From assembly GCA_964500965.1 (NCBI GenBank), contig CAZCQZ010000061.1, positions 1-8,186 of the forward strand: a DNA stretch of 8,186 nt. Direction: 5' to 3'. The notes under the pieces are model-generated. The model saw only the letters and a program-made list of their open reading frames with translations, was not told the origin of the DNA and searched no databases. This DNA is from JAISGQ01 sp964500965 (GTDB taxonomy: Bacteria > Bacillota > Clostridia > Oscillospirales > Acutalibacteraceae). Each line of letters opens with the position of its first letter. The stretch's first letter is position 1. Positions 1 to 6,305 of this stretch are shown here, piece after piece. A program made the position numbers and the translations under genes.

Positions 1-204
1 TTCAGCGATAAAGACGGCAAAAACGAAATCAAACTTGCCGATACCGTTATCGCAAGAATTGTAAAGACAGATAGCGATAACAAATCTCCGCAAACCGGCG
101 ACAACAGCCACATGATACCGTGGATTGCACTTGCTCTTTTAAGCGGCGGAACAATGGCAGGTATAGCGGTTTACAGTAAAAAGAAAAAGCGTTTTGTAAA
201 GTAA
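1..204 (+). CDS. C-terminal end of a sortase-anchored surface protein (5' truncated by window)
   Basis: The reading frame is open from base 1 and ends at TAA 202-204, giving the last 67 residues of a larger protein. Residues 3-14 (DKDGKNEIKLAD) fit an EF-hand-like calcium loop with Asp at positions 1, 3 and 12 and Ile at 8. The helix that follows (TVIARIV) resembles the second half of a dockerin repeat, but one repeat is too little to be sure. Then comes SPQTGD, a variant of the LPXTG sortase signal common in Clostridia, a hydrophobic stretch (MIPWIALALLSGGTMAGIAVY) and a basic tail KKKKRFVK. This order of sorting motif, membrane span and positive tail is the classic layout of a protein cleaved by sortase and linked to peptidoglycan. 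The function of the missing N-terminal part cannot be told. If the EF-hand-like part is a true dockerin, the protein could be part of a polysaccharide-degrading or adhesion complex. Confidence 0.85.
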   Translation, partial: FSDKDGKNEIKLADTVIARIVKTDSDNKSPQTGDNSHMIPWIALALLSGGTMAGIAVYSKKKKRFVK

Positions 205-219
205 GCAAAACATAATAAA

Positions 220-287
220 ATCGAGTAGGAGGGATTTTATCCCTCCTCTCACACCACCGCGCGTGCCGTTCGGCACACGGCGGTGTG
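220..287 (-). ncRNA. Domains V and VI (3' end) of a class C group II intron
   Basis: Read on the minus strand, 285 to 252 folds as a 34-nt domain V. It has a lower helix, a two-base bulge on the 3' side (262-261), a 5-bp upper helix (276-272 with 267-263) and a four-base GAAC loop. The catalytic triad is CGC (282-280). It pairs with G255, U256 and G257, giving the G-U wobble in the middle expected of the triad; CGC rather than AGC is the class C (IIC) form. Domain VI follows at 250-223: GAG pairs with CTC, an unpaired A at 226 is the branch point, and a perfect 9-bp stem (247-239 with 235-227) closes on an AAA loop. The 3' end reads ACTCGAT, placing the likely splice junction at 220/219. Spacing and sequence match known class C introns such as that of Oceanobacillus iheyensis, as recalled. 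No maturase gene accompanies it. Confidence 0.85.
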
Positions 288-570
288 GTTCAAAATTAAA
301 TACGCACTTTAGCGTAATAATCCGAAAGACTGACTAAGCCTCGCTTAGTCGGTCTTTCTTTGAATATCGCTTTCTTTACGGCAGATATTTTGCTCGCTGC
401 CATATATGTTTCCGAATCCTGCCGTCAGTTTTGCTTGCCACGGGTTTATTCTGAGTTTTGTACCGCATCATCTGCGCACCGTGTAAAGCGTTGTCCTCGG
501 ATTTCAAGTTTTGTCGGTAACTACGCCTCAGTGGACTTCCAGCACAGAGCATTGATATGCCCATCATACA
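288..570. other. Gene-free interval, possible degenerate group II intron body
   Basis: No convincing gene lies here. The two short open frames (94 aa plus, 67 aa minus) lack a ribosome binding site and a recognisable domain; the minus one would need a TTG start inside the terminator stem. On the minus strand, just before domain V, a small hairpin (TACGC/GCGTA, 316-301) followed by a TTGAACC stretch resembles the minimal domain IV and D4-D5 linker of class C introns. Upstream of that is a 15-bp hairpin (324-358). I could not recognise the conserved domain I or domain III sequences of class C introns, so the interval may be a decayed or internally deleted intron, or unrelated DNA beside a domain V-VI fragment. 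Confidence 0.35.
324..358 (+). terminator. 15-bp hairpin, possible terminator of the surface-protein gene
   Basis: Bases 324-338 pair with 344-358 (one G-T wobble, 5-base loop CCTCG). The right arm ends in CTTTC and is followed by TTTG on the plus strand. This gives a modest T-rich tail about 120 bases after the stop codon at 204. The stem is long but its base is AT-rich and the T-run is interrupted, so terminator function is likely but not certain. It could instead be a structural hairpin of the intron remnant on the minus strand. Confidence 0.45.
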
Positions 571-614
571 AAAACCCAAAACGGGCAGTCATGCGACTGC
601 CCGTTTTGGGTTTT
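571..614 (-). terminator. Strong intrinsic terminator after the PDZ gene (probably bidirectional)
   Basis: Bases 571-590 and 595-614 form a perfect 20-bp stem with a 4-base loop ATGC. The core is GC-rich (CGGGCAGTC/GACTGCCCG). On the minus strand the stem ends in TTTT and continues as TGTATG, a U-tract typical of a rho-independent terminator, 47 bases beyond the stop of the minus-strand gene that ends at 662. On the plus strand the stem ends GGGTTTTG, so it can also stop rightward readthrough. It lies between two convergent transcripts. Confidence 0.85.
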
Positions 615-661
615 GAAAAGAGTATATTGGGGATAAAGACGTAATCTGTTTAAGGGTACGC

Positions 662-1366
662 TTATTCGTTTTTATTGATAAGCGTGACTGTAACATCAAA
701 GGATTCGGCAAAGCCGTCCGAAAAACGGGTGATAGTCAATGTAAGCTCGTCACCCACATCATGTTTATTTAAAATTGATGACAGGTAAGTGGTCGAAGTG
801 ATTTTGTCCCCGTCTGCACCTGTTATAATATCGTATTCTCTGACATCACTGCCGATAAAGGAGGAATTATCCGGAATGCCGACGATAACGAGTCCTCCGT
901 CAATTCCGTAGAGCTTTGCAACGGAAGAATCGAGAACGGAGACGATAACGCCTAGACCTGCATCGGAGGTTCGGGAAGACGATAATGCGGAATCGGAATC
1001 TGATGTAGAGTAATCGCCGTAATCATCAGCCTCACCGCCGTTATAAATGCCATCGTCATCGCTATCCGGCGTGTAAGAAAAACCGTCATCGTAAGAACCG
1101 TTGACGTCGGGAGTGTTGCCGTTAAAGTGATCGTAAACATGTATACAGGAAAAAATCAGAATGATAACGAGCATAACGGAAGACACAATACCGGAAATAT
1201 AGAGAAAAACACGAGCCGGTCTTTTCTTCGGTTTGCCTGAATCAGCAATCAAAGTTTCAACAAAACTGCGTGACACAACGCCATATGCGGTAGCAATATA
1301 GCTCTCGTCGGAAATCGTGTTTATTGTCTGCTGCTCCTGAGAAGCCGTGATATTGTTCTGCTCCAT
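662..1366 (-). CDS. Membrane-anchored PDZ-domain protein lacking a protease domain
   Basis: The product is 234 residues. I chose ATG 1366-1364 because AGGAGG (1378-1373) sits 6 bases upstream; the longer frame from 1450 has no such site. Residues 1-50 are polar and end in a basic patch (KPKKRPAR). Residues 52-75 form one hydrophobic helix, with the basic patch on the cytoplasmic side. Residues 80-130 are a low-complexity linker rich in Asp, Ser, Gly and Tyr. Residues 135-231 match a PDZ domain of the HtrA/DegS kind, with an LGV carboxylate-binding loop near 138-140, GGLVIVGIPDNSSF, then the DIITGADGDKI strand and a helix before GDELTLTITR. HtrA proteins carry a trypsin-like domain between helix and PDZ; here the acidic linker takes its place, so the protein probably binds peptide C-termini or partners outside the membrane rather than cutting them. 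The biological role is unknown. It stands alone, with its own promoter and terminator. Confidence 0.8.
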   Translation of the reverse strand: MEQNNITASQEQQTINTISDESYIATAYGVVSRSFVETLIADSGKPKKRPARVFLYISGIVSSVMLVIILIFSCIHVYDHFNGNTPDVNGSYDDGFSYTPDSDDDGIYNGGEADDYGDYSTSDSDSALSSSRTSDAGLGVIVSVLDSSVAKLYGIDGGLVIVGIPDNSSFIGSDVREYDIITGADGDKITSTTYLSSILNKHDVGDELTLTITRFSDGFAESFDVTVTLINKNE

Positions 1367-1485
1367 AAGCAGCCTCCTTGAATCCGTGAAAATAATTATA
1401 AAGCATGAATGTGTTTGTTGCGTGAACGCATTGAAAAAACTGCCATGCACACAGATTTTTCATAAATCTGCTATCTGATAAATAT

Positions 1486-1515
1486 ATTATACAACAGTAT
1501 ACAGGGATTAGTCAA
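1486..1515 (-). promoter_or_regulatory. Sigma-A-type promoter of the PDZ gene
   Basis: On the minus strand TTGACT (1515-1510) and a perfect TATAAT (1491-1486) are separated by 18 bases. Transcription would start near 1479, leaving a leader of about 110 bases before ATG 1366. The leader starts with a small inverted repeat (CAGATTT/AAATCTG, 1452-1470). The -35 box overlaps the ribosome binding site of the divergent symporter gene. Confidence 0.7.
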
Positions 1516-1527
1516 GGGGGAGCGAAA

Positions 1528-2871
1528 ATGTCACAAAAAATCGAAATGCTGTTAGAATCAGTCGCAGATATGCTCTGGGGACCGGCGACAATAGGATTGA
1601 TAATAATTGTGGGAATAATATTCACAGTCAAAACGGATATGCTTCAGATAAAGCATGGCAAATTATGGCTGAAAAATACGGTTGGCTCGGTAATAAGGCG
1701 GGGAAATTCCATGAAAGCTGAAGACAAAAAGTCGATTTCGCAGTTTCAGAGCCTGACCGTTGCTCTCGCCGGAACGCTGGGTACAGGGAATATCGTGGGT
1801 GTTGCAACAGCCATAACAATCGGCGGAGCAGGCGCAATATTCTGGATGGTAATAAGTGCGGTGTTCTGTATGATAATCTGCTACGCGGAAAATGTTCTGG
1901 GAATATTGTACCGCCGCAGAAATTCCAAAGGGGAGTGGTGTGGCGGACCCATGCAGTATATGGAATACGGCATGGGCAGCAAATGGCTTGCGATGATTTT
2001 TGCCGTTGCCTGTACGCTGGCGGCATTGGGCATGGGGAATATGGTACAGATAAACGCCCTTGCTCAGTCGGCGGAGGAAAGCCTCGGAATAAAGCCGATT
2101 TATACAGGTGTTGCAATTGCCGCCGTGGTGGGGGCAGTGCTTTTGGGCGGCATAAAAAGAGCGGCGGCTTTTACCGAAAAGCTTATACCGGCAATATCGG
2201 TTGCATATATTGCCGTGTGCATTATTGTAATTGCCGCAAACGGCGAAAAAATACCACAGGCGATAGGAAATATAGTTGCCGGAGCATTTGCACCGAAAAG
2301 CGCGGCAGGCGGTATACTGGGAGCACTGCTGATAGGCGTGCGCAGAGGTATAGCTTCAAACGAAGCCGGGCTTGGCGGTTCGGTAATGGTACATAGTTGT
2401 GCCGAGGTTGAACACCCTGCAATTCAGGGAATGTGGGGAATATTCGAGGTGTTCACAGATACCGTCGTATTTTGTACACTGACAGCACTTGCCATACTTA
2501 CGAGCGGAGCATTGTCAACCGGGCTTGACGGGGCATTGCTGTCAGCGGCGGCGTTTGAATCGGTGCTCGGAAAATTCGGAGGAATTTTTTTGACCGTATC
2601 AATTGCCTTATTTGCTTTTTCCACAATGATAGGCTGGAGCTGTTATGGCGAAAAAAGCTTCACCTATATTTTCGGAGAAAAGTATACAATTGTATACAGA
2701 TTGGGCTTTATCGGTGCGGCAGTGCTGGGCAGTGTTATGGAGCTTACCGCCGTGTGGTGTGTTTCCGATATTCTCAACGCGCTTATGGCATTTCCGAATC
2801 TTGCGGCGCTGGTCATACTTTCGCCTGAAGTTAAAGCATCGACCAAGGAATACCTCGGTAAAAACGCCTGA
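1528..2871 (+). CDS. AGCS-family sodium:alanine/glycine symporter
   Basis: The 447-residue product is a polytopic inner-membrane carrier of the alanine/glycine:cation symporter family (AgcS/AlsT type), which takes up small neutral amino acids with sodium. Family hallmarks are visible: the N-terminal block ending in LQIKHGK (39-45), GTLGTGNIVGVATAITIGGAGAIFW (82-106), the signature-like FWMVISAVFCMIICYAE (105-121), GGPMQYMEYGMG (139-150), GGIKRAAAFTEKLIP (207-221), RRGIASNEAGLG (272-283), and HPAIQGMWGIFEVFTDT (296-312). About ten to eleven hydrophobic helices are spread through the chain, and the length is normal for the family. ATG 1528 is preceded by AAGGGGGAG (1514-1522). Substrate choice among alanine, glycine, serine or glutamine cannot be read from the sequence. 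I found no clear plus-strand promoter or terminator of its own. The gap to the next gene holds an inverted repeat without a T-run. Confidence 0.93.
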   Translation: MSQKIEMLLESVADMLWGPATIGLIIIVGIIFTVKTDMLQIKHGKLWLKNTVGSVIRRGNSMKAEDKKSISQFQSLTVALAGTLGTGNIVGVATAITIGGAGAIFWMVISAVFCMIICYAENVLGILYRRRNSKGEWCGGPMQYMEYGMGSKWLAMIFAVACTLAALGMGNMVQINALAQSAEESLGIKPIYTGVAIAAVVGAVLLGGIKRAAAFTEKLIPAISVAYIAVCIIVIAANGEKIPQAIGNIVAGAFAPKSAAGGILGALLIGVRRGIASNEAGLGGSVMVHSCAEVEHPAIQGMWGIFEVFTDTVVFCTLTALAILTSGALSTGLDGALLSAAAFESVLGKFGGIFLTVSIALFAFSTMIGWSCYGEKSFTYIFGEKYTIVYRLGFIGAAVLGSVMELTAVWCVSDILNALMAFPNLAALVILSPEVKASTKEYLGKNA

Positions 2872-2872
2872 C

Positions 2873-2900
2873 CATTTGCCCTTGAAACCCACGGCAAATG
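2873..2900. repeat. 8-bp inverted repeat overlapping the aroC promoter
   Basis: CATTTGCC (2873-2880) and GGCAAATG (2893-2900) are perfect inverted halves with a 12-base centre, starting two bases after the symporter stop codon. No T-run follows, so it is a poor intrinsic terminator. Because it covers the -35 box and spacer of the predicted aroC promoter, it could be a repressor site, but that is inference. Confidence 0.5.
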
Positions 2901-2909
2901 TGCTATAAT
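2882..2909 (+). promoter_or_regulatory. Promoter of aroC with extended -10
   Basis: TTGAAA (2882-2887) and TATAAT (2904-2909) are 16 bases apart, and TGC directly before the -10 box makes it an extended -10 element. Transcription would start near 2916, about 55 bases before the aroC ATG. This gives aroC its own promoter apart from the upstream symporter gene. Confidence 0.7.
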
Positions 2910-2970
2910 GTGCTTACGGAGCTTGTTGTAGAATTATGACAATGCGCAAAAATCTTATGAGGTGAATAAA

Positions 2971-4059
2971 ATGTCATCAACCTGGGGCAGCAGCATAAAA
3001 ATTTCAATATTCGGGGAAAGTCACGGTATAGGTATAGGCGTGGTTATTGACGGGCTTCCTGCCGGAGAAAAACTGGATATGGATGAGCTTCAGTTCCAGA
3101 TGAGCCGCCGTGCGCCGGGCAATGACAGTACCGCTACGCCGAGAAAAGAGCAGGACATACCCGAAATATGTTCCGGTATACTCAATGGCGTGACTACAGG
3201 CGCACCGCTGTGTGCGGTAATCGAAAATGCGAATATGCGCTCGGTGGATTATGAAAAGCTTGCACGGCTTCCGCGTCCCGGTCATGCGGACTATACCGGC
3301 GCTGTGCGCTACAACGGCTATAACGATGTAAGGGGCGGAGGGCATTTCTCCGGCAGATTGACCGCACCTCTTACCTTTGCAGGTGCCATCTGCAAGCAGA
3401 TTCTAAAAAATAGAGGCATAACCGTAGGCGGACATATCTATGCTATAGGAAACGTATATGACAGACCTTTTGACCCGGTAAAAGTAAATTCACGGCTTCT
3501 TTCCGAGCTTTCCAAAAACTACTTCGCACTTGTGGACGAATCCAAGGAGGAAGCCATGCGCAGAGTAATAACCGATGCAAAGGAAGCTCTTGACAGTGTA
3601 GGCGGCATGGTTGAAATAGCTGTCACGGGAGTTCCGGCAGGTGTTGGTGACCCCATGTTCGGCGGCGTTGAAAATGTGCTGTCATCAATTGTTTTCGGTG
3701 TTCCTGCCGTTAAAGGCGTGGAGTTCGGTGCAGGCTTTAATGTGACCCGTATGCGCGGCAGTGAGTGCAACGACCCATTTGCGCTGGAGGGTGAGAATGT
3801 TGTCACTCTTACAAATAACTGCGGAGGTATTTTAGGCGGAATTACCAACGGTATGCCGATAATAATGAGAGCGGCAGTGAAGCCTACACCCTCAATTTCC
3901 CAAAAGCAGCAGACTGTTGACCTGCGTGAAAAGCAGGAAACAATGCTTGCAATCGGCGGTAGACATGACCCGTGTATCGTCCCTCGTGCGTTGCCTGCAA
4001 TCGAAGCGGCGGTTGCAATAGCCGTAACCGATATGCTTAAATGTGAGGGCAAGTTATAA
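2971..4059 (+). CDS. aroC: Chorismate synthase
   Basis: This 362-residue cytoplasmic enzyme converts 5-enolpyruvylshikimate-3-phosphate to chorismate, the last step of the shikimate pathway, using reduced FMN. Family motifs are intact: GESHG (15-19, with the conserved His18), RRAPGNDSTATPRKEQD (46-62), RPGHADYTGAVRYN (102-115, with the second conserved His105), DVRGGGHFSGRLTA (119-132), GGILGGITNGMPI (285-297) and RHDPCIVPRALPAIEA (331-346). The length is typical of monofunctional bacterial enzymes, and no flavin reductase domain is fused. I place the start at ATG 2971: GAGGTG (2959-2964) sits 6 bases upstream as its ribosome binding site, so the in-frame GTG at 2962 belongs to that site. No other shikimate or aromatic amino acid gene is in the window. 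Its own promoter lies at 2882-2909. Confidence 0.97.
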   Translation: MSSTWGSSIKISIFGESHGIGIGVVIDGLPAGEKLDMDELQFQMSRRAPGNDSTATPRKEQDIPEICSGILNGVTTGAPLCAVIENANMRSVDYEKLARLPRPGHADYTGAVRYNGYNDVRGGGHFSGRLTAPLTFAGAICKQILKNRGITVGGHIYAIGNVYDRPFDPVKVNSRLLSELSKNYFALVDESKEEAMRRVITDAKEALDSVGGMVEIAVTGVPAGVGDPMFGGVENVLSSIVFGVPAVKGVEFGAGFNVTRMRGSECNDPFALEGENVVTLTNNCGGILGGITNGMPIIMRAAVKPTPSISQKQQTVDLREKQETMLAIGGRHDPCIVPRALPAIEAAVAIAVTDMLKCEGKL

Positions 4060-4096
4060 AAATAAGAATAAAATTTAAATAATATGATTTATTCTA

Positions 4097-4125
4097 TTGA
4101 CAAAGACAGGATTACCCTATAAGAT
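4097..4125 (+). promoter_or_regulatory. Promoter of acpP
   Basis: A perfect TTGACA (4097-4102) is followed after 17 bases by TAAGAT (4120-4125, four of six consensus bases). An alternative -10, TATAAG at 4118-4123, would leave a short 15-base spacer. The leader of about 70 bases holds a weak inverted repeat (4129-4149). I see no recognisable FapR or FabT operator. Confidence 0.6.
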
Positions 4126-4200
4126 TTCATTAACGGTATGTGAGCCGTAATATAGCGGCGAATATCGAATATAATTTGACCTGATAAGGAGGTGCGAAAA

Positions 4201-4428
4201 ATGGTATTCGAGAAAGTAAAGGCTATCCTTGCCGAGCAGTTTGATGTCGAGGAGGATTCCATCACAGCGGAAACCAATATTCAGGAAGATCTCGGTGCTG
4301 ATTCTCTCGACGTTGTAGACCTTATAATGTCCATCGAGGATGAGTTTGAATTTGAAGTTCCCGACCATGAGGTTGAAAATATCAAGACTGTTGGAGCACT
4401 TGTTGACTTCATTACAGAGAACAAATAA
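4201..4428 (+). CDS. acpP: Acyl carrier protein
   Basis: The product is 75 residues and strongly acidic, a standard acyl carrier protein. It holds growing acyl chains as thioesters on a phosphopantetheine arm during type II fatty acid synthesis in the cytoplasm. The attachment site is Ser35 in LGADSLDVVDLIMSIEDEF (31-49), the canonical DSL motif at the start of helix II. The first helix (VFEKVKAILAEQF) and the C-terminal IKTVGALVDFI helix are also typical. ATG 4201 is chosen because AGGAGGTG (4187-4194) lies 6 bases upstream; the in-frame GTG at 4192 is part of that site. The gene stands alone with its own promoter and a strong terminator, not beside fab, plsX or rnc genes as in many Firmicutes. 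It is therefore either the main ACP in a moved location or a second copy. Its sequence looks like a housekeeping ACP rather than a polyketide or Dlt carrier. Confidence 0.95.
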   Translation: MVFEKVKAILAEQFDVEEDSITAETNIQEDLGADSLDVVDLIMSIEDEFEFEVPDHEVENIKTVGALVDFITENK

Positions 4429-4465
4429 TGCAAATCGGCAAGTTAAGCGAATAATTATTAAATAG

Positions 4466-4505
4466 AAAGCAGGCTGCCGGGTGTTGACCCGGAAACCTGC
4501 TTTTT
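4466..4505 (+). terminator. Intrinsic terminator of acpP, shared with the convergent ABC operon
   Basis: AAAGCAGG (4466-4473) pairs with CCTGCTTT (4496-4503). An inner stem CCGGGT/ACCCGG (4477-4482 with 4487-4492) closes on GTTG, and an internal loop CTG/AAA joins the two. T-residues 4501-4505 follow for the plus strand. The T-run ends 3 bases from the last base of the convergent ABC gene's stop codon. The minus-strand side is also T-rich (CTTTCTATTT), so the element probably works in both directions. Confidence 0.85.
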
Positions 4506-4508
4506 GCA

Positions 4509-6305
4509 TTATTTAGCGGTTTTAAGGCTCTTAAACTGAGCCTGATAAAGCTCGTAATACTGTCCTTTTTTCTCAATCAATTCTTTATGATTGCCCGATT
4601 CCTGAATACAGCCGTGGTCGATAACAAATATTCTGTCTGCCTTTTTGATAGTTGACAGACGGTGAGCGATAACAAAGGACGTTCTGCCGCGAAGCATATT
4701 TTCGATTCCCTGCTGTACCAGCATCTCGGTGTGAGTGTCGATACTGGAGGTCGCCTCGTCAAGTATGAGTATTCTCGGCTTGGATACCATAGTTCTGGCA
4801 AAGGCAAGAAGCTGTTTTTGACCGGAGGAAAGAGTTGAACCGCCGTCGGAAAGCTCCGTATCGTATCCGTTTTCAAGCTGCATTATAAAATCATGAGCGT
4901 TTACGGCCTTTGCGGCTTCGATTATTTCCTCGTCGGTGGCGTCGAGCTTGCCGTAGCGGATATTATCCTTAACCGTGCCGGAGAAATGGAAGTTTTCCTG
5001 CGTCATAACACCCATCTGTTCACGCAGGCTTGCAATGGAAACATCCTTAACATCGTGACCGTCAACAAGTATTCTCCCCTCAACCGCATCGTAGAAGCGG
5101 CTGACAAGGTTGACAACGGTTGTCTTGCCTGCACCGGTAGGACCTACAAGGGCAATGGTTTCGCCGGGCTTTGCGGTAAAGCTGACGTTGTGAAGCACCT
5201 GAGTTTCTATATCATCGGCATAGGCAAAGGATACATTTTCAAACTTGACCTCACCCTTGATTTCGGGAAGAACGCCTACGCCGTCTTTGTCGTAAAGCTC
5301 CGGCTCGGTATCCATTATTTCAAACACGCGCTCGGCGGCGGAAATGTTGGTCAAAAGCTGGTTGTAGAAGCTGGCGAGGTTTCTTATGGGTGACCAGAAC
5401 ATGCTGAGATAAAATGCGAATGCGGTTATCGTACCTGCCTCTGCGGTACTGCTTATGCCGCAAAAGCGAATAGCGACAAAGTAAAGCAAAAAGGTTGCGG
5501 CGGCAGTGCAAATATCAACAGACGGACCGAACATATCGTTTATGCGAACGGCATCTACAAAGGTGTTGCAGTCCTGGTCGGTAAGTACATCGAAATCCTT
5601 TTTCGCTTCATTTTCCGCACAAAAGGACTGGACGATTTTCATTCCGGAAAGGTCCTCATGGAGAAATGCGTTGAGGTTTGAGGATTTCTTTCTGTGAAGC
5701 TGCCAGCGCTTGTGAGAAACGCGCTGAATCACAACCATAACAGTGCCGAGAACAGGCACCATGAGAAGTCCGGCTATTGCCATTTTCACATCGAGAATAA
5801 ACATAATAACGGCAACGGCGATTATTTTGATTAAATCGGGAAGAAAGGTTATAACGGCACTGTTAAGTACTTCTTTAAGGCTGTTTACATCGCCGATTAT
5901 TCTTGCCAGAATTTTTCCCGTAGGGCGGCTGTCAAAAAAGCCGAATCCGAGAGTTTGAATGTGATTATACAAATCCTCACGGATAGTCACGAGAATTTTA
6001 TTTGTCATTATCTGCATTATCTTCATTCTGCATCTCAGCGCAACGAGATAATAAATATACATCGCAAAGGCAATGCCTGCGAGAATAAGAAGTCCCTGCC
6101 AGTCTCCGTTTGTCAGATTGACGTTGATTGCACGCTGAATTATCAGCGGATTTATAAGGGTAATTGCAATCAATGTGCCTGTCAGCAGCAATGCGCCGAC
6201 AATTTCCTTTTTGTAGTCGAGAAGATATTTAAGCAGACGGATAAGGGTGTCCTTTTTCAGAACTTCCTTTTGCTGTTCATCTTCGCGGAAAGAGTTGACT
6301 GCCAT
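4509..6305 (-). CDS. Heterodimeric ABC exporter, catalytic-site subunit (permease-ATPase fusion)
   Basis: This 598-residue half-transporter has a type I exporter membrane domain (about residues 30-325, six helices) fused to an ATPase domain (about 352-590). Visible motifs are the A-loop Tyr362, Walker A GPTGAGKT (388-395), Q-loop Gln436, signature LSSGQ (492-496), Walker B ILILDE (512-517) with the catalytic Glu517, and switch His548. The Walker B site is intact, but the signature deviates from LSGGQ. This pattern is complementary to the upstream gene and is that of the LmrD/BmrD/TM288-type partner. Its ATG (6305-6303) overlaps the upstream stop by one base (TAATG), and AAAGGAG (6321-6315) lies inside the upstream gene, pointing to coupled translation. 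Substrates of this family are drugs, lipids or peptides; the actual substrate cannot be told. The operon ends against the acpP terminator. Confidence 0.94.
   Translation of the reverse strand: MAVNSFREDEQQKEVLKKDTLIRLLKYLLDYKKEIVGALLLTGTLIAITLINPLIIQRAINVNLTNGDWQGLLILAGIAFAMYIYYLVALRCRMKIMQIMTNKILVTIREDLYNHIQTLGFGFFDSRPTGKILARIIGDVNSLKEVLNSAVITFLPDLIKIIAVAVIMFILDVKMAIAGLLMVPVLGTVMVVIQRVSHKRWQLHRKKSSNLNAFLHEDLSGMKIVQSFCAENEAKKDFDVLTDQDCNTFVDAVRINDMFGPSVDICTAAATFLLYFVAIRFCGISSTAEAGTITAFAFYLSMFWSPIRNLASFYNQLLTNISAAERVFEIMDTEPELYDKDGVGVLPEIKGEVKFENVSFAYADDIETQVLHNVSFTAKPGETIALVGPTGAGKTTVVNLVSRFYDAVEGRILVDGHDVKDVSIASLREQMGVMTQENFHFSGTVKDNIRYGKLDATDEEIIEAAKAVNAHDFIMQLENGYDTELSDGGSTLSSGQKQLLAFARTMVSKPRILILDEATSSIDTHTEMLVQQGIENMLRGRTSFVIAHRLSTIKKADRIFVIDHGCIQESGNHKELIEKKGQYYELYQAQFKSLKTAK

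Noticed and set aside
303..307. GTGCG on the minus strand as a class C intron 5' end
   Set aside because: It matches the consensus start but is one arm of a small hairpin (301-316), and an intron of under 90 bases could not hold domain I. I treat it as coincidence.
376..579. Minus-strand open frame of 67 residues
   Set aside because: It needs a TTG start inside the terminator stem, and its inner ATG codons have no ribosome binding site. It might be a decayed maturase or transposase piece, but I recognise no motif.
360..644. Plus-strand open frame of 94 residues in the intergenic region
   Set aside because: It starts inside a hairpin, has no ribosome binding site, runs through the 20-bp terminator stem and resembles no family I know.
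1367..1450. 28-residue N-terminal extension of the PDZ protein
   Set aside because: No ribosome binding site precedes ATG 1450, whereas AGGAGG lies 6 bases before ATG 1366.
2962..2970. GTG at 2962 as the aroC start
   Set aside because: It is part of the GAGGTG ribosome binding site for ATG 2971.
4192..4200. GTG at 4192 as the acpP start
   Set aside because: It is part of the AGGAGGTG ribosome binding site for ATG 4201.
4893..5393. 166-residue plus-strand frame opposite the ABC gene
   Set aside because: It is a shadow of the ABC coding sequence in another frame, with no start signals or family match.
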